DNA of 64,000 nucleotides, from assembly GCA_945861305.1 (NCBI GenBank), contig CAMATW010000005.1, positions 1 through 64,000 of the forward strand, in the 5' to 3' direction. Source of the stretch: Bordetella parapertussis (GTDB lineage: Bacteria > Pseudomonadota > Gammaproteobacteria > Burkholderiales > Burkholderiaceae_C). Positions within the stretch are counted from its first letter, which is position 1; each line of letters starts with the position of its first letter. Position numbers and translations under genes: made by a program. Below the pieces are notes generated by a model. The model did no database searches, was not told the DNA's origin, and worked only from the letters and a program-made list of their open reading frames with translations. This document shows positions 7,921-15,910 of this stretch, piece after piece.

Positions 7921-9705
7921 GTGAACGCCCCCTCCTCTGCGCGACGCCCCATCCGCGAACTCCCCGATGAACTGATCAGCCAAATTGCCGCCGGTGAAGT
8001 GGTCGAGCGACCTGCGTCCGTGGTGCGTGAGTTGGTGGACAACGCCTTGGACGCAGGCGCTACACAAGTGGTGGTGCGTTTGATCGAAGGCGGGGTGCGC
8101 CTCATCAGCGTGGAAGACGACGGCATGGGTTTGCAAACCGCTGACATGCCTTTGGCTTTACGTCGTCACGCCACCAGCAAGATCAGCAATTTGCACGACC
8201 TCGAATCGGTGGCCACCATGGGTTTTCGCGGCGAAGCATTGGCGGCTATTGCCGCTGTCAGCGAACTCTCTATCACCTCGCGCACCGCCGAGCAAGACCA
8301 CGCCATGCAACTCGATGCCCGCAGCGGCGAATTGCGCCCTGCCGCACGCAACACAGGCACCACCGTCGAGGTGAAAGAGCTGTTTTTCAGCACACCGGCA
8401 AGGCGTAAATTTTTAAAGTCCACCGCCACCGAACTGGCGCATTGTTTGGAATCTTTGCGCCGCCACGCCTTGGCCCGCCCAGATGTGGGCTTTGCCCTGT
8501 GGCACGACGGCAAACTGGTGGCGCAGTGGCGCGCCCAATCGCACGACAAAGCTTTGGACGCGCGTTTGGCCGATGTGCTGGGCGAAGAGTTTCTCAAGAC
8601 CTCGGTGGCGGTTGACCATGTCCACGCCGGTATGCGGGTGCTGGGGCGAGCAGGGTTACCCGACGCCGCAAGGTCGCGGGCTGACCACCAATTTTCCTAT
8701 GTGAACGGCCGCTATGTGCGTGACCGTGTGCTGGGTCACGCCGCTCGCAGCGCTTACGAAGACGTGTTGCACGGCCAGCGCCAGCCGGTGTATGCGCTGT
8801 ACCTCGCTATTGATCCTTCTCGGGTAGATGTGAACGTCCATCCCACCAAAATCGAGGTGCGCTTTCGTGACAGCCGTGAAGCCCACCAAGCGGTGCAACA
8901 TGCGCTGACGCAAGCCCTGTCAGTCTCCCGCGCAGGGCAAACCACGAGCACCAGCAGCGCTTTGGCGTCGCACACAGGTTCCATCGAAGCTTCGCAAAGC
9001 GCTTTACCTTGGTCTGCGCCGCAAGCAGGCCATGTGGTGAACGACTTGGCGCAAATCTGGCAGCCCAGCATCTTGCACACGCAAAGCCCTAATGCTGAAT
9101 TTACGCCTTTGCCCGAGGGCGAATGGCCTTTGGGCAAGGCCTTGGCGCAGTTGCAAGGCGTGTACATCTTGGCCGAGAACGCCCAAGGTTTGGTGGTGGT
9201 GGATATGCACGCTGCGCACGAGCGCATTGTTTACGAGCGCTTGAAAACTCAACTGGCGCAACACCAACTGCAAAGCCAAGCGCTGCTCATCCCAGCATCG
9301 TTTGCCGCGACGCCCCAAGAGATGGCGACGGTGGAGAGCCACGCCGCCACCTTGGCTGCCTTGGGCTTAGAGATTGAAGCTCTAGGAGCGCAATCGTTAG
9401 TGGTTCGCGGTGTGCCCGCCACACTGGCCCAAGGTGATGCAGTGGCCTTGTCGCGCAATGTGTTGGGCGAGTTGGCACAACACGACGCCCATGATGTGCT
9501 GCAACGTGCCAAAGACGATGTGTTGGCCGCTATGGCTTGCCACGGTGCGGTTCGTGCGAACAGGTTGCTGACCTTGCAAGAGATGAACGCCTTACTGCGC
9601 CAAATGGAAATCACCGAACGTGCCGACCAGTGCAACCACGGTCGTCCCACGTGGAGACAACTGGGTATGCGCGATTTGGACAGTTTGTTTTTAAGAGGAC
9701 GTTGA
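7921..9705 (+). CDS. mutL: DNA mismatch repair protein MutL
   Basis: MutL is the ATP-driven mediator between mismatch-bound MutS and the strand-removal machinery. The GHKL ATPase is at about residues 10-330: DNALDAGAT (Mg/ATP site), DDGMGL, a TMGFRGEAL lid motif and the DVNVHPTKIEVRF region. After a variable linker (about 340-410) comes the dimerisation/endonuclease domain. It has DMHAAHERIVYE, corresponding to the DQHA(X)2E(X)4E nuclease motif with Met for Gln, plus MACHGAVRAN and CNHGRPTW metal-site motifs. The protein is therefore probably a nicking MutL, as expected where MutH is absent. It starts with GTG. The stop overlaps the next gene's ATG by one base (TGATG), so the two are probably translationally coupled. 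Confidence 0.96.
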   Translation: MNAPSSARRPIRELPDELISQIAAGEVVERPASVVRELVDNALDAGATQVVVRLIEGGVRLISVEDDGMGLQTADMPLALRRHATSKISNLHDLESVATMGFRGEALAAIAAVSELSITSRTAEQDHAMQLDARSGELRPAARNTGTTVEVKELFFSTPARRKFLKSTATELAHCLESLRRHALARPDVGFALWHDGKLVAQWRAQSHDKALDARLADVLGEEFLKTSVAVDHVHAGMRVLGRAGLPDAARSRADHQFSYVNGRYVRDRVLGHAARSAYEDVLHGQRQPVYALYLAIDPSRVDVNVHPTKIEVRFRDSREAHQAVQHALTQALSVSRAGQTTSTSSALASHTGSIEASQSALPWSAPQAGHVVNDLAQIWQPSILHTQSPNAEFTPLPEGEWPLGKALAQLQGVYILAENAQGLVVVDMHAAHERIVYERLKTQLAQHQLQSQALLIPASFAATPQEMATVESHAATLAALGLEIEALGAQSLVVRGVPATLAQGDAVALSRNVLGELAQHDAHDVLQRAKDDVLAAMACHGAVRANRLLTLQEMNALLRQMEITERADQCNHGRPTWRQLGMRDLDSLFLRGR

Positions 9706-10898
9706 TGCACCCCAATTTGGTGATTTTGTTGTTGTCCTTGTCGATTGGTTTGCAGCCTGTTTCTACCGATTTGTATTTACCCGGCTTGCCAGGCTTGGCG
9801 CTGGACTTGCAAGCCAGCGTGGGCATGGTGCAGTACACCCTCAGCGGCTTGCTGTTGGCGTTTGGCGTCTCGCAACTGTTTTGGGGGCCTTTCTCGGACA
9901 AAGTGGGCAGACGCCCCATCATGCTCACTGGTTTGGTGATGTACTCCGTGGCGGCGGTGGGCTGTGTGCTCAGCCCGAGCATCGAGGTGTTGGTGGCTTG
10001 GCGGGTATTGCAAGGAGCTGCTATGGGTGCGGTGATTACCAGCGCCCGTGCGGTGGTGCGTGACCTCTACACGCCTTTGCAAGGTGCCAAAGTCATGTCT
10101 AAAGCGATGACGGGCTTGGGGTTGATGGCTTGCACCAGCCCGCCTCTGGGTGGTTTTCTCAGCCAGCACTGGGGTTGGCGTGTGGCGATGACGTCGATCG
10201 TGACCTATGCCTTGTTCACCATGGCTTTGGTGGCTTGGCGTTTCAAAGAAACCATCACTACCCGCAACCCGAGTGCCTTGCATCTGCCAACCATGCTGCG
10301 TATTTGGGGCGAGGTATTGCGTCACCCCACGTTTCGTGCATTTGCTTTGCTGTCCTTGGCAGCCTATGGCGCTTTGTTCACCTACCTCGCCAGCTCATCG
10401 TTCATCTTTATCGAGGTACTGCATCTCACAGGTTTGCAGCTGGGCTGGATTTTGGCGTCCATGTCGGTGGTCTACATCACAGGCACCATCGTTTGTCGGT
10501 TTTTGCTGCGCCACATCGGTATGCGCAAAACCATCGCCTTGGCAGGCCTGTTCAGCTTGGGCAGCGGCATGTCTTTGTGTTGGATGGTCTATGGGGGGGA
10601 GCCCACCGCCATGGGCTTGGTGCTGAGCATGTACCCCATGGTGCTTGCCCACGGTGTACACCAACCGATTGGCCAAAGCGGCGCGGTAGGGCCCTTTCCT
10701 ATGTCTGCGGGTGCAGCCTCTGCAATGAATGGTTTTTTGATGATGGTGGCGGCGTTTGGCACAGGCTTGTGGCTGAGTCGCAGCATTGACGGCACCTTGT
10801 TCCCACTGGCGCATGGCATTGCGTTTTGGGGAGTCGCTTTGGCCTTGACAGCGTGGACCTTGGTGCAGTGGCATGGTGAACCCGTCCAAGCCGACTGA
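9705..10898 (+). CDS. MFS transporter, Bcr/CflA-type drug exporter
   Basis: A 397-aa, 12-helix major facilitator. The early [14 protein letters not shown] stretch, the loop 2-3 signature [13 protein letters not shown] and the helix-4 motif [17 protein letters not shown] are typical of the Bcr/CflA multidrug branch, proton-driven exporters in the inner membrane. The frame extends upstream inside mutL, but the ATG at 9705 has a good Shine-Dalgarno (AAGAGGA at 9693-9699) and begins right at the first membrane helix. The 3' end overlaps miaA by 26 nt. Substrate unknown; the location in a repair/tRNA-modification operon says nothing about it. Confidence 0.85.
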   Translation: MHPNLVILLLSLSIGLQPVSTDLYLPGLPGLALDLQASVGMVQYTLSGLLLAFGVSQLFWGPFSDKVGRRPIMLTGLVMYSVAAVGCVLSPSIEVLVAWRVLQGAAMGAVITSARAVVRDLYTPLQGAKVMSKAMTGLGLMACTSPPLGGFLSQHWGWRVAMTSIVTYALFTMALVAWRFKETITTRNPSALHLPTMLRIWGEVLRHPTFRAFALLSLAAYGALFTYLASSSFIFIEVLHLTGLQLGWILASMSVVYITGTIVCRFLLRHIGMRKTIALAGLFSLGSGMSLCWMVYGGEPTAMGLVLSMYPMVLAHGVHQPIGQSGAVGPFPMSAGAASAMNGFLMMVAAFGTGLWLSRSIDGTLFPLAHGIAFWGVALALTAWTLVQWHGEPVQAD

Positions 10899-11850
10899 GT
10901 TGTTTCCCGCTTGGGACGCCTTGGCGCTGGTAGGACCGACTGCCAGTGGCAAGACAGCCGTGGCCTTGGCATTGGCGGCGCAATGGCCGATTGAAATCAT
11001 CAGCGTCGATTCGGCTTTGGTCTACCAAGGCATGGACATTGGCACGGCCAAGCCCACGCTGGCCGAGCGGCAAGCGGTGGTGCATCACTTGATCGATATA
11101 CGTGACCCTGCGCAAAGCTACAGCGCCGCTGACTTTGCGCGAGACGCCACCGTTTTGATCCACGATATACGCGCCAGAGGCAAATTGCCGCTGTTGGTGG
11201 GTGGCACCATGTTGTATGTGAAAGCATTGATCGAGGGCTTGGACGACTTGCCCTTGGCTGACCCTGCTATTCGTGCAGACATCGAAGAGGAGGCGCATGA
11301 CAAAGGCTGGCCCGCGCTACACACCGAGTTGGCCTTGGTCGACCCGCAAGCAGCGCAACGCTTACCGCCCAACGATGCGCAACGCATCGCGAGAGCCTTG
11401 GAGGTGTGGCGCATCACTGGCAAACCTTTGTCATCGTTTTTTGGGGTTACACGGTTGGCGGGGCCACGCATTGCTTTGCTGTCCCTAGAGCCCAACGACC
11501 GCGCATGGCTGCACCAACGTATCGAGCAGCGCTTTGACGACATGCTTGCGCACGGTTTGCTGGGCGAGGTGAAAGCCTTGCGCCAGCGTGGCGATTTGCA
11601 TAGCAACCTGCCTTCGATGCGCTGCGTGGGATACCGCCAAGTGTGGGAGGCGTTGGACGCCATTGAAGATGGAACGCCCCAAGCTAACGCCTTGCGCTTG
11701 ATGCGAGAGCGCGCCATTGCAGCGAGCCGCCAACTCGCCAAGCGGCAACTGACGTGGCTGCGCAGCATGACTTCACGGCAGGTAGTGGCTTGCGATAGCC
11801 ACACCGTGTTGGAAGATGTGCAAACCGCTTTGGCGCAATGGCAGACTTGA
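10873..11850 (+). CDS. miaA: tRNA dimethylallyltransferase MiaA
   Basis: MiaA transfers the dimethylallyl group to N6 of A37 in tRNAs reading UNN codons, the first step to ms2i6A. The P-loop GPTASGKTA is at about residues 21-29. [18 protein letters not shown] carries the substrate-binding residues (Ser replaces Arg of the common DSRQVY form). Also visible are the HHLID motif, [10 protein letters not shown] and the [13 protein letters not shown] region, followed by the [12 protein letters not shown]-terminal part. The 325-aa length is normal. It overlaps the exporter gene upstream and the pseudouridine synthase gene downstream (13 nt). In Burkholderiales mutL-miaA linkage is common. Confidence 0.95.
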   Translation: MVNPSKPTELFPAWDALALVGPTASGKTAVALALAAQWPIEIISVDSALVYQGMDIGTAKPTLAERQAVVHHLIDIRDPAQSYSAADFARDATVLIHDIRARGKLPLLVGGTMLYVKALIEGLDDLPLADPAIRADIEEEAHDKGWPALHTELALVDPQAAQRLPPNDAQRIARALEVWRITGKPLSSFFGVTRLAGPRIALLSLEPNDRAWLHQRIEQRFDDMLAHGLLGEVKALRQRGDLHSNLPSMRCVGYRQVWEALDAIEDGTPQANALRLMRERAIAASRQLAKRQLTWLRSMTSRQVVACDSHTVLEDVQTALAQWQT

Positions 11851-12518
11851 CCGATTGGCAATGCCTTCATGCTGATGAAGACCTGCTGGTGGTCGACAAA
11901 CCTGCGGGCTGGCTGAGCGTGCCAGGGCGTGGGCCTGACAAACAAGACTGCTTGCTGACGCGGGTGCAGCAACGCTACCCACAAGCCTTGGTGGTGCATC
12001 GTTTGGACCAAGCCACCTCAGGGTTGATGCTGATGGCACTCAAGCCTGAAACACAACGCCAACTGAGCATGGCGTTTGAGGCAAGACAAGTGGAAAAAAC
12101 CTACCATGCTTGGGTGGAAAGCTTGCTGCCCATCTGTGAGGATTGGCAGACCATCGATTTAGCCATTCAAGCCGACTGGGCGCGACGCCCTTTGCGCATC
12201 ATCAGCCCCTTGGGACAAGCCAGCCAGACACGCTGGCGCTGTTTGGCGCACCATGCTGAATTACCGGGTTCATTGCTGGAACTGCAAGCCCTCACAGGTC
12301 GCACCCACCAACTGCGGCTGCACTTGCAAGCCATAGGCCACCCCATCTGGGGCGACGCCCTCTACGCCCCCGCCGCTGTGCAAGAACGCAGCCCCCGCCT
12401 CATGCTCCACGCCCATACACTCGCCTTCACCCACCCCCGTCAGTTAATCGGGGTCAGATTCCAATTACCCGTTAATTGGGGTCAGATCCCAATTATTTTG
12501 AAAGCAACGCACTTATGA
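11838..12518 (+). CDS. RluA-type pseudouridine synthase with repeat-encoded C-terminus
   Basis: A 226-aa RNA pseudouridine synthase. The catalytic motif [15 protein letters not shown] (about residues 54-68) holds the nucleophilic Asp. [14 protein letters not shown] near the start and [19 protein letters not shown] late in the protein are family hallmarks. There is no S4 domain, as in the short RluA/TruC-like forms. Target RNA uncertain. The normal family sequence breaks off after LAFTHP at about residue 201. The last ~25 residues ([20 protein letters not shown]...) are encoded by two tandem copies of the 25-bp REP-like hairpin at 12444-12496, in frame. The TGA overlaps the SDR start (ATGA). 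The enzyme probably survives, since the catalytic core is complete. Confidence 0.88.
   Translation: MADLTDWQCLHADEDLLVVDKPAGWLSVPGRGPDKQDCLLTRVQQRYPQALVVHRLDQATSGLMLMALKPETQRQLSMAFEARQVEKTYHAWVESLLPICEDWQTIDLAIQADWARRPLRIISPLGQASQTRWRCLAHHAELPGSLLELQALTGRTHQLRLHLQAIGHPIWGDALYAPAAVQERSPRLMLHAHTLAFTHPRQLIGVRFQLPVNWGQIPIILKATHL
12444..12468 (+). repeat. REP-like 25-bp hairpin, copy 1
   Basis: Arms TTAATCGGG and TCCAATTAC around a GTCAGAT loop. It lies inside the coding region of the pseudouridine synthase. Confidence 0.7.
12472..12496 (+). repeat. REP-like 25-bp hairpin, copy 2
   Basis: Arms TTAATTGGG and CCCAATTAT around GTCAGAT, with 8 perfect base pairs. It starts 3 nt after copy 1, also in frame inside the synthase gene and about 18 nt before the SDR start codon. 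Confidence 0.75.
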
Positions 12519-13267
12519 CACAACTCACCATCCTCACCGGCGCTTCACGCGGCATGGGCTTGGCCATTGCCGAGCAACTTTGCACACCCAAGCACACCCT
12601 GCTGTGCATTTCGCGTGGCAGCTCTGATGCCTTAGCGGCACTGGCGAAAAAGAACGGCACCACGCTAATTCAATGGCAAGCCGATTTGGCGCAACCAGAA
12701 GCAGTGGCTAACAAACTGATGGCTTGGTTAAAGACGCAAGAGGGCAGCACTTTCAGCCAAGTCAGCTTGATCAACAACGCTGGCGTGATTGGCCACTTGG
12801 GGCCTATCGAGCAAGCCACGGCCAGCAGCGTGCAGCAGGCCTTGTCCATCAACTTGGCCGCACCCATGTTGCTGACGCAGGTATTTTTGCAAGCCACCCG
12901 CGCATGGCCTGCCAAGCGCAAGGTGTTGCAAATTTCCTCAGGCTTGGGGCGACGCGCCATGGCAGCCAGCGCGGTGTACTGCGCCACCAAAGCCGGTTTA
13001 GACCATTTCAGCCGAAGCGCGGCGCTGGACGAGGCCTTGCTGGCCAACCCCGCACACATCGTGTCGCTGGCGCCCGGGGTGATCGACACCGATATGCAAA
13101 CCGATTTGCGCTCTGGCAACCCCACAGGCTTTCCCGACCAAGCCAACTTCATCCAATTGAAACAAAGCGGCTCGCTCACCTCCCCTGCCGAGGCAGCGGC
13201 CCGCGTGCTGGGGTTTTTGCAACGTGGGGACTTTGGCAGCAACGTCGTCGCAGATGTTCGCGATTGA
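12515..13267 (+). CDS. Short-chain dehydrogenase/reductase (SDR), sepiapterin-reductase-like
   Basis: A 250-aa classical SDR. TGASRGMGLAIAE (about residues 7-19) is the NADP-binding glycine motif, followed by NNAGVIG, a Ser in LQISSGLGRR and the catalytic YCATKAG. The phrase LAPGVIDTDMQ is common in benzil/sepiapterin-reductase-like members. The substrate is unknown. The frame is open from a TTG at 12476, but those codons lie in the REP-like repeat, so I take the ATG at 12515, which overlaps the upstream TGA as ATGA. Another repeat copy follows 3 nt after the stop. Confidence 0.85.
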   Translation: MTQLTILTGASRGMGLAIAEQLCTPKHTLLCISRGSSDALAALAKKNGTTLIQWQADLAQPEAVANKLMAWLKTQEGSTFSQVSLINNAGVIGHLGPIEQATASSVQQALSINLAAPMLLTQVFLQATRAWPAKRKVLQISSGLGRRAMAASAVYCATKAGLDHFSRSAALDEALLANPAHIVSLAPGVIDTDMQTDLRSGNPTGFPDQANFIQLKQSGSLTSPAEAAARVLGFLQRGDFGSNVVADVRD

Positions 13268-13270
13268 CAC

Positions 13271-13295
13271 ATAATTGGGGTCAGATTCCAATTAA
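13271..13295 (+). repeat. REP-like 25-bp hairpin, copy 3
   Basis: Arms ATAATTGGG and TCCAATTAA around GTCAGAT. It fills the 34-bp gap between the SDR stop and the hemerythrin ATG and probably covers that gene's ribosome-binding region. Confidence 0.75.
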
Positions 13296-13301
13296 TCCAC
13301 C

Positions 13302-13805
13302 ATGACCGATACCACCACCCTAGAGCGCCAACCCACCCTCACCTGGTCCGATGACTTGGTGCTGAACATGGACAAAATGGACGCGACGCACCGCGAGTTT
13401 GTCGATATGCTGGCCGCCACCGAGTTGGCTCCAGACGCCCAGTTATTGCAAAGCTTCACCGACCTGATCGACCACACCGAAAGCCATTTCAGCGGCGAAG
13501 ACCAGTGGATGAAAGACAGCGCTTTTGGTCCAGGCGGTTGTCACAGCGATGAGCACGACATGATTTTGAAAGTCATGCGCGAAGCGCTTCGTCGTGGTCA
13601 GTTCGACAACAACCTGTCTATGGTGCGCCAACTGACCCGTGAACTGGCGATTTGGTTTGACAACCACGCCAAGAGCATGGACGCGGTGCTGGCCATGTAC
13701 TTGAAAGAAGTGCAATACGACCCACTGACCCGCATCGTGCATAAACCGCAACAACTCCCCGAGGGTGTGGCCGCCGGTGAATGCGGTGTGCCTGAGGTGC
13801 AATAA
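13302..13805 (+). CDS. Bacteriohemerythrin-like protein
   Basis: A 167-aa single-domain hemerythrin. The full di-iron ligand set can be seen in order: His in DATHREF, His and HxxxE in HTESHFSGEDQWM, HxxxH in HSDEHDM, and HxxxxD in HAKSMD. It should bind O2 (possibly NO) reversibly in the cytoplasm. The C-terminal ~30 residues (PQQLPEGVAAG...) lie beyond the four-helix bundle and have no recognised motif. The upstream gap is a REP-like repeat without a clear Shine-Dalgarno, so translation may be weak or coupled. The stop is followed by a fragment of the other repeat family and then the convergent mesD-like gene. Confidence 0.9.
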   Translation: MTDTTTLERQPTLTWSDDLVLNMDKMDATHREFVDMLAATELAPDAQLLQSFTDLIDHTESHFSGEDQWMKDSAFGPGGCHSDEHDMILKVMREALRRGQFDNNLSMVRQLTRELAIWFDNHAKSMDAVLAMYLKEVQYDPLTRIVHKPQQLPEGVAAGECGVPEVQ

Positions 13806-13815
13806 CCGTAGCGAC

Positions 13816-13847
13816 GATTGCCACGTCGCTGCGCTCCTCGCAATGAC
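13816..13847. repeat. Half copy of MITE-like palindromic repeat
   Basis: GATTGCCACGTCGCTGCGCT...CTCGCAATGAC matches one end of the dispersed element (compare 53487-53515). It lies between convergent genes. Confidence 0.6.
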
Positions 13848-13857
13848 AGCAGCGACT

Positions 13858-14892
13858 TCAGCCCTTGATTCTCTGCCTCGCCAATTCCGCACCTTTGGCC
13901 AAGGCTTGCAGCTTTTTCCAAGCCACGTCGCGGCTCATGGGTGCCAAGCCGCAGTTGGTACAAGGAAACAAGTGCTCCTTGCTGACAAACTGCAAAGCTT
14001 TGCCAATGGTGTCGGCCACTTCTTCGGGGGTTTCGATCACATCGGACGCCACATCAATCACGCCCACCATCACGTCTTTGCCTTTGAGCAAAGCGATCAA
14101 GTCCATGGGCACGTGCGAGTGAAAACACTCCAGGCTGACTTGGTTGATGCTGCTTTTGGCCAGCGCCGGAAACACTTTTTCATACTGACGCCACTCATGG
14201 CCCAAGGTGTTTTTCCAGTCCACATTGGCTTGAATGCCATAGCCATAGCAAATATGCACAGCGGTGGTACAGGTGAGTCCCTGCGCGGCACGCTCTAGCG
14301 CTTTCACGCCCCAGTCGGCAGCGTCTTCCATGTAAACATTGAAGGCCGGTTCGTCAAACTGGATGATGTCGATGCCATCGGCTTGCAGCGCCAGCGCCTC
14401 TTCATTCAGCAACTCGGCAAAGGCCATGGCCATGTTGATGCGACCCTCTTTGCCCTCGCCGTAAAACCTGTCGGCTACGGTGTCTACAATCGTCATCGGG
14501 CCGGGCAAGGTGAATTTGGTTTTTTTCTTCGTATGCGCTCTCAGTAGCTGCGCTTCCATGGCGTGGACTCGCCCCTTCAAGCGCAGTTTGGCCACCACCT
14601 GCGGCACCATGGCGTCATAGCGGTTGTTGCGGATGCCCATCTTGACTTTGTTCTCAAAGTCGATGCCTTCCACCTGCTCTAAAAAACCATGCACGAAATG
14701 CTGACGTGCTTGCTCGCCGTCACCGATGATGTCCAAGCCAGCGTCTTCTTGCGCCTTGATCCACAGCAGCGTGGCGTCGGCCTTGGCTTGCAGCAAGGAG
14801 GCACCTGCCTGCTTCCATTGGGGCCACAGCTTTTCGGGCTCGGCCAGCCATTCGGGTTTGGGCAAGCTGCCGGCAATGGTGGTTTCAAACAT
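13858..14892 (-). CDS. Core methionine synthase, MesD-like (MetE C-terminal-domain family)
   Basis: A 344-aa protein matching only the catalytic half of MetE, without the folate-binding N-terminal half. The start (TTIAGSLPKP), FTLPGPMTIVDT, IIQFDEPAFNVY, VHICYGYG (zinc-type His and Cys), SLECFHSH and CTNCGLAP (second Cys) fit the core methionine synthases. Resemblance is closest, from memory, to MesD of aerobic bacteria, reported to make methionine without methyl-folate or B12 but needing oxygen and a DUF1852 protein. No DUF1852 gene is adjacent. The gene upstream is a flavin monooxygenase, 16 nt away, and GGAG precedes the ATG. Family assignment is firm; the MesD subtype and activity are inferred. 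Confidence 0.82.
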   Translation of the reverse strand: MFETTIAGSLPKPEWLAEPEKLWPQWKQAGASLLQAKADATLLWIKAQEDAGLDIIGDGEQARQHFVHGFLEQVEGIDFENKVKMGIRNNRYDAMVPQVVAKLRLKGRVHAMEAQLLRAHTKKKTKFTLPGPMTIVDTVADRFYGEGKEGRINMAMAFAELLNEEALALQADGIDIIQFDEPAFNVYMEDAADWGVKALERAAQGLTCTTAVHICYGYGIQANVDWKNTLGHEWRQYEKVFPALAKSSINQVSLECFHSHVPMDLIALLKGKDVMVGVIDVASDVIETPEEVADTIGKALQFVSKEHLFPCTNCGLAPMSRDVAWKKLQALAKGAELARQRIKG

Positions 14893-14908
14893 CGGTTACT
14901 CCAAAAAA

Positions 14909-15910
14909 TCAGGGAACAAGCCCCATGGCTTTCGCCAACAACTCAAAAGACCGCAACTGAACCGCAGGGTCGTGGGTCCAACTGCAAACCACCAACTCGT
15001 CAAGTTCCAGCTGCTTGGCAAGGATGCGCAGTTTATCTGCCGCCTGAACAGGGTTGCCCACCAGCGCGGTTTCACGCATGGCCATCATCTCGGCCATCTC
15101 TTGGTGGCTGACATCTTTCACTGCGTCATCCGGCGAAAGCAAAGGGCCGACACGCCCTCGGTTGCGGTCCATGCGCCACCGGGCGCGGCTTTGGAATTGG
15201 TACCAAGCGTCTTCTTCTTTGTCAGCCGCAAGGGCTGAGACACATATCGTCGCGTAAGGTTTGTCCAAATAAGGGCTGGGGCGAAACTGACTGCGGTACA
15301 TCTCCAAGGCCTGCTCCACGCCAACACCGTCGCTGAAGAAATATGCAAACGCATAAGGCAAGCCCAAATGTGCGGCAAGTTGAGCGCCGTAGTTGGAACT
15401 GCCCAAAATCCACAACGAGGGTGAAGTTGCACCCACCGGCATGGCCCAGACCCCATGGGCAGGGTGACCCACAGGCATGGTCTGGCCTGTCACCCACGCT
15501 TGCAGTTCCATGACTTGCTGAGGAAAGCGCTCTGAGGCATAGCGATCGGGGTTGAGGAGCTGGGAGGTGCGCCCATCGCTGCCCGGTGCGCGGCCCAGCC
15601 CCAAGTCGATGCGCCCTGGCGCCAAGGCATCGAGCACACGAAATTGCTCGGCCACTTTGAAGGCCGCGTAATGCGGCAGCATGATGCCTGCACTGCCCAA
15701 GCGAATGCGCTTGGTGCGCATGGCAATGGCCGCCAACAACACCTCGGGGGCGGTGCCTGCAATGCTGGGCAGGCTGTGGTGCTCACTTACCCAAAAGCGG
15801 TCATAGCCCCAAGCCTCGCAATGCGTGGCCAAGGCAACAGTGTTGCGAATCGCCTCATCTTGGGGGCGACCTGCAGACACCACCGACTGGTCCAGTACAG
15901 AGAGTTTCAA
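14909..15910 (-). CDS. Luciferase-like monooxygenase (LLM class flavin-dependent oxidoreductase)
   Basis: A 333-aa TIM-barrel flavoenzyme of the bacterial luciferase family. SVLDQSVVSAG at the start, RFWVSEHH, GSAGIMLPHYAAFKVAEQF and GRIDLGLGRAPGSD are characteristic of the single-component-like YhbW/MsnO8 branch, which uses reduced FMN and O2. The substrate cannot be told. The start codon is TTG (complement at 15908-15910), overlapping the acyl-CoA ligase stop as TTGA, so translation is probably coupled. The gene sits between the ligase and the MesD-like gene in one operon. That makes a supply or partner role for MesD conceivable but unproven. Confidence 0.88.
   Translation of the reverse strand: MKLSVLDQSVVSAGRPQDEAIRNTVALATHCEAWGYDRFWVSEHHSLPSIAGTAPEVLLAAIAMRTKRIRLGSAGIMLPHYAAFKVAEQFRVLDALAPGRIDLGLGRAPGSDGRTSQLLNPDRYASERFPQQVMELQAWVTGQTMPVGHPAHGVWAMPVGATSPSLWILGSSNYGAQLAAHLGLPYAFAYFFSDGVGVEQALEMYRSQFRPSPYLDKPYATICVSALAADKEEDAWYQFQSRARWRMDRNRGRVGPLLSPDDAVKDVSHQEMAEMMAMRETALVGNPVQAADKLRILAKQLELDELVVCSWTHDPAVQLRSFELLAKAMGLVP

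Noticed and set aside
7875-8147. Longer 300-aa version of DedA starting at 8147
   Set aside because: The extra 91 residues are antisense to conserved mutL sequence and do not look like DedA; the ATG at 7874 starts the family-like protein.
12476-12514. Longer SDR starting at TTG 12476
   Set aside because: The added codons lie within the REP-like repeat; the ATG at 12515 forms a normal ATGA overlap.
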